From assembly GCA_037367405.1 (NCBI GenBank), contig JAZKJV010010536.1:372001-436000 (forward strand): a stretch of 64,000 nt of DNA, written 5' to 3'. Made by a program: the position numbers and the translations under genes. Positions 61,200-64,000 of this stretch are shown here, piece after piece; position 1 is the first letter of the stretch; every line of letters starts with the position of its first letter. Source of the DNA: Ottelia alismoides. Its lineage: Eukaryota; Streptophyta; Magnoliopsida; Alismatales; Hydrocharitaceae. The notes beneath the pieces are model-generated. The model saw nothing but the letters and a program-made list of their open reading frames with translations, was not told the DNA's origin and searched no databases.

Positions 61200-61330
61200 G
61201 TTTGTGCCTTTGGAGAGAGAGAAATTTAATGGAGAATTGATGTGAGAAAGATCGAGAGAGAGAGAGGGAGGAAGGGAGAATACGGAGTGGAGAAAGAGAA
61301 TGAGATAAGATAGAGAGGAGAGAGATTGGA
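61200..61330. repeat. GA-rich low-complexity tract
   Basis: Repeated GAGA and GGAGAGA words. The open frames on the opposite strand here are compositional. Confidence 0.85.
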
Positions 61331-61410
61331 CAGAGAAATGGAGAAAGAAGAGCATGCCCACGTGTCATAAAGCCTGGGAAAAACCCAGCTTTATAATAGG
61401 TATATAGATA

Positions 61411-61750
61411 TATAGATTATGCATAGTTGATATAGGATACGTTGAATCATGGTGAATATTTAATTAAGTTCTTGTCTTGGAGAAGAGCTATACACTTTTT
61501 TCTTCACCGTCTAAAACTGACCATATACAAAGGATGGCCCCAATTCTTTTGCTATTTCCTCCTCCGATGCTAGGCTCTCGGTCATGACGGGTCCTCATTA
61601 TGCTCTGACGGGGAAGAGAAGGCCAATTCAACCTTCCCCGCACAGCCTCAGGATTTGGCTAAAGCAGATAATGTTGATGGCAGAAAAGATGGTCAAAGCA
61701 ATTGACCATAATAAAGCATATTTATAGCTTGGAGAAAGGAGACATACTAA
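61411..61750. other. Unassigned sequence
   Basis: No repeat, motif or gene recognised between the Helitron-like segment and the MITE. Confidence 0.4.
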
Positions 61751-61882
61751 GGGCTCGTTTGGTTGGAGGTGTACACTGGTGTACATCGGTGTACCCCTCC
61801 GTCCAACCCTCCTAACCCTCCACTCAGTTTACTATTCACAGGGATACCCCAACCCAAGCCAACCAAGTTACCAAACTGACCC
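61751..61882. mobile_element. Tourist-like MITE (132 bp)
   Basis: Terminal inverted repeats GGGCTCGTTTGGTTGG and (reverse of the right end) GGGTCAGTTTGGTAAC, flanked by TAA on both sides (61748-61750 and 61883-61885). TAA/TTA target duplications and GGGC-type ends are those of PIF/Harbinger-derived Tourist MITEs. No transposase. Inside, GTGTACA-type words repeat (61770-61795). Confidence 0.65.
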
Positions 61883-61885
61883 TAA

Positions 61886-62329
61886 ATATAATCACAGTCT
61901 TAAAATAGACCACAACTAAACGTATTTACAATACTGTTTCTTAAATCAAGGAATGCCATAGGGAACTTAAACATGTTTAACACATCATGGTATCGTAAGA
62001 TCGTATAATAATATTAGTTAATATAGGCATGCTAAAGTATATTTGATGGATTGCCAATCAGGATTGCTCCGCGTATGTTATATAATAGGCTTTGATGGGG
62101 CTGCCTCCCGCCATTTTTCGCATCTTCTTTAAATAATACAATGTATGTGTATGTATGTATGTAGGTATACACACACATACAGAGGAGTGATCCTGTGAGA
62201 TGGCAAGATGGGAAATTCTGGATTACTAATTTCAACTAGGAGAGAAAACCAGGAGAGAGAAGATAGAATCTAGTGGTTCAGAATTTTCCATATATATATA
62301 TATACATATATACATATATGTATATATAT
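61886..62329. other. Unassigned sequence with microsatellites
   Basis: TATG/TGTA repeats at about 62142-62180 and an AT/ATAC run at about 62290-62330. No gene recognised. Confidence 0.45.
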
Positions 62330-62625
62330 CCCTCTAATATTCCATTCAAATTTCGTCAGAAATGGAGACTCATATACCCTCCATCTAGAACAGGTCGATT
62401 ACAACAATATTTAGACATTTAAATTTACTTGTTCTAGATGGAGGGCATAGGAGTCTCTGTTTCTAACAAAATGTGAATGATGTATTGGAGGTTTATAGAT
62501 GAATATACATGGTGATATTTTGCAAAAAAATTACAGAAAATATTCGGGGGGCATTTTTTCCTATATGGGTTTGATAGGCTACCCTCCAATATCACCATGT
62601 ATATTCATTTATATATCCCTCCAAT
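62330..62625. repeat. Two abutting fold-back (MITE-like) inverted repeats
   Basis: First fold-back: arms about 62330-62392 and 62430-62491, sharing the core CCATCTAGAACA/TGTTCTAGATGG and AAATGGAGACTC/GAGTCTCTGTTT. Second: arms 62484-62519 and about 62589-62625, sharing ATATCACCATGTATATTCAT. The units share the TATTGGAGG junction, and all ends carry CCCTCYAATAT. No coding capacity. Likely a nested or composite MITE. Confidence 0.75.
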
Positions 62626-64000
62626 ATAGCTCCAGGGGGGCCCATTTTTCCTTATATAATATGGTAATAAGAAATTGTTTTATGTAGAACTTCATAAGTC
62701 CTATAACACTAACCTATTTACCATATGTAAAAGAGCATGCCAAGATCTAATTTTATTTCTCCTAAAACCCATCCCATCCTTCTCCAACGTGAGAGGAGCC
62801 CTCAGCCCTCTGCTCCTCAGTCCTTGTTGCTTCTCTTCCAAATTGGGACAGTCCCATCAAACCCTATTATATCGTTGCTTCAATTTAAAGTAGAAGCAAG
62901 AGGAGGTTGAATTGTACCTTTGGATCTTCCAAAATTGGAGGATCAAATGGCATGTATGCATTAGCAGTTCTTGAAGTTGGGATTAGCAAAAGGGAAAAGG
63001 GGCTTCTTGGGAGAGGGGAGCAACAACTGCTAATGGTTAAAAAGGGGCTCCAGCATCTCCTTCAGGTAGCTGCTTGTAGAAGCAATGATAGGCTGCAGGT
63101 ATGCAGCAGCGAGAGCAAGCAGCATCATAACTGCCTTGGAGCATTTTTGGCTGCCGATGAAGGCAGAATTTTCTACTGCTTTGGGCAGCAGCCGTGCACA
63201 AGAAGAGAAAAGAGTGCTGGGGGCCCTTACGTTGGAAAAGAGAAAAAGAAAAGGGAGAGAGAAAATATGAAAAGAGAGAAGGGCTTGGGGATATTAATAA
63301 GGGTGGAGGGGTTGTCTCTTGTTGCCAAATGGATGGGGTGAAGGCCAAGTGGAGGGAGTAGAGGGAAGTCAAATGGCTATTGATGACTAGAACAGAAATG
63401 AAATTTATATATTTATATTTTTTTTTAAATTCTCCTTCTCTTATTTAAGAATATTAAAGTTGACTGTATTCGCACATCGGATCTCTGATTCTGGTGTACA
63501 ATATCTCGTTTCAATCGTCTATGCATGATGATCAAATGATATACAATTCATACTCTTCTGATCCAAGACGGATACAGAAATGGATGGAACACTGATCAAA
63601 TTTCACGATTTTAAATTACCAAATGATCTCAAATCGACGAACGATTATCTGGTCTTATTTCATCAAGATGAATTTTATAATGATCTCGAATTATTTTTAT
63701 GGCTTCCAATTGCATCGCGGCTTTTCTAGTTGCAAGCCTTACGATGCGATCAACTTTTGGTCGATTGCGACATCTTTCAATATATATAAATAAATGGGCT
63801 TGTTTTGATGATTACCTTATAAGAGTTGTAGGTAGCGTGCCCGTATGTCTGCTTCAGTCTCTCATGTCGCCTCTTCGACACTATGTCGGTGCCATAGCAC
63901 CTTGACTACAAGAATCACTTTGCTATGAATTTTCTTCACTGCAAGGTCAAGTATCTGCACTAGCCTCTCCTCTTATGTCAAGTAGGGCTCCACATCAAGA
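62626..64000. other. Unassigned 3' flank
   Basis: No recognised domain. The longest frame (62907-63341, 144 codons) has a low-complexity Lys/Arg-rich end and no similarity I can name. From about 63430 the composition becomes more balanced and repeat words stop; a host gene could begin nearby, but no splice structure or motif is supported. Confidence 0.35.

Larger units (their letters stand above)
59986..61410. mobile_element. Possible Helitron-like or unclassified non-autonomous segment
   Basis: Begins ATATACTAGAATGTCACCCGC. Two similar sub-ends occur: CACGTGTCAAAAGGCTGG with hairpin GGCTGG/CCAGCC (60431-60462), and CACGTGTCATAAAGCCTGGG with hairpin CTGGG/CCCAG (61360-61388). Each is preceded by a long GA-rich run. 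A terminal hairpin near an AT-rich 3' edge is suggestive of Helitrons, but no CTRR terminus is present, so the class is open. No coding sequence. Confidence 0.3.

Noticed and set aside
61084..61368. Ser/Leu-rich minus-strand frames
   Set aside because: Translation of a GA/CT low-complexity tract.
62142..62330. Regulatory TATA-rich region
   Set aside because: Best explained as TATG/AT microsatellite.
62907..63341. 144-codon plus-strand frame as a host gene
   Set aside because: No recognisable motif, a low-complexity C-terminus and no splice or promoter support. Left as unassigned.

Overview
This window is repeat-dense, intergenic plant nuclear DNA; I find no intact host gene, tRNA, rRNA or CRISPR. 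The organism is inferred from the repeats. There are Ty3/gypsy elements of the Athila/Tat type: long 3.3-3.9 kb LTRs, a primer site matching tRNA-Asp, a gag ending in an LRSGR-like motif, and no recognisable env gene. There is also an RTE-clade LINE ending in the plant-type 3' tail, plus MITE-like fold-backs. Athila-rich sequence of this kind is typical of gene-poor heterochromatin in a large plant genome. The species cannot be named from the sequence.

Layout, left to right. E1 (minus strand) enters from the left edge: 5' leader (1-1270), tRNA-Asp primer site (1271-1288) and 5' LTR (1292-4972), inserted into a plus-strand gypsy RT remnant (4973-5098). Element A (plus) has a 5'-truncated LTR (5990-9826), a decayed primer site, a leader (9847-11616), and a gag split into 27185-28315 and 40719-42819. 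E2 (minus, 11617-27179, near-perfect 5-bp target duplication) interrupts A's leader. It is structurally complete: LTRs, gag, protease, RT, RNase H, integrase, hairpin array and polypurine tract, but it has inactivating lesions. E3 (plus, 28316-40713, near-perfect 5-bp duplication) interrupts A's gag. It has LTRs, primer site, an unrecognised ORF, a protease remnant, an acidic ORF, a hairpin array and a polypurine tract, but no RT, RNase H or integrase, so it looks non-autonomous.

From 42820 a third plus-strand LTR (B, related to the E3 LTR) is split by a minus-strand solo LTR (D, 44910-57800 including inserts). D itself contains a near-full-length RTE LINE (about 45754-49035), a solo LTR (F, 49041-52364) that landed inside the LINE's target-site duplication, and a copia-like solo LTR (53579-55966, exact CTTTC duplication). 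B resumes at 57806 and ends near 59328. The last 4.7 kb are AT-rich with fold-backs, a possible Helitron-like segment, a Tourist-like MITE and microsatellites.

The most interesting signals are non-coding and shared between independent copies. They are: (1) arrays of short hairpins, each carrying a near-copy of the element's polypurine tract, in both E2 and E3; (2) an inverted pair of W-boxes about 205 bp upstream of the TATA box in five LTRs; (3) a 20-21 bp palindrome at the LTR 5' edge; and (4) a conserved splice-acceptor-like leader motif. All coordinates come from reading by eye; identities were not computed.
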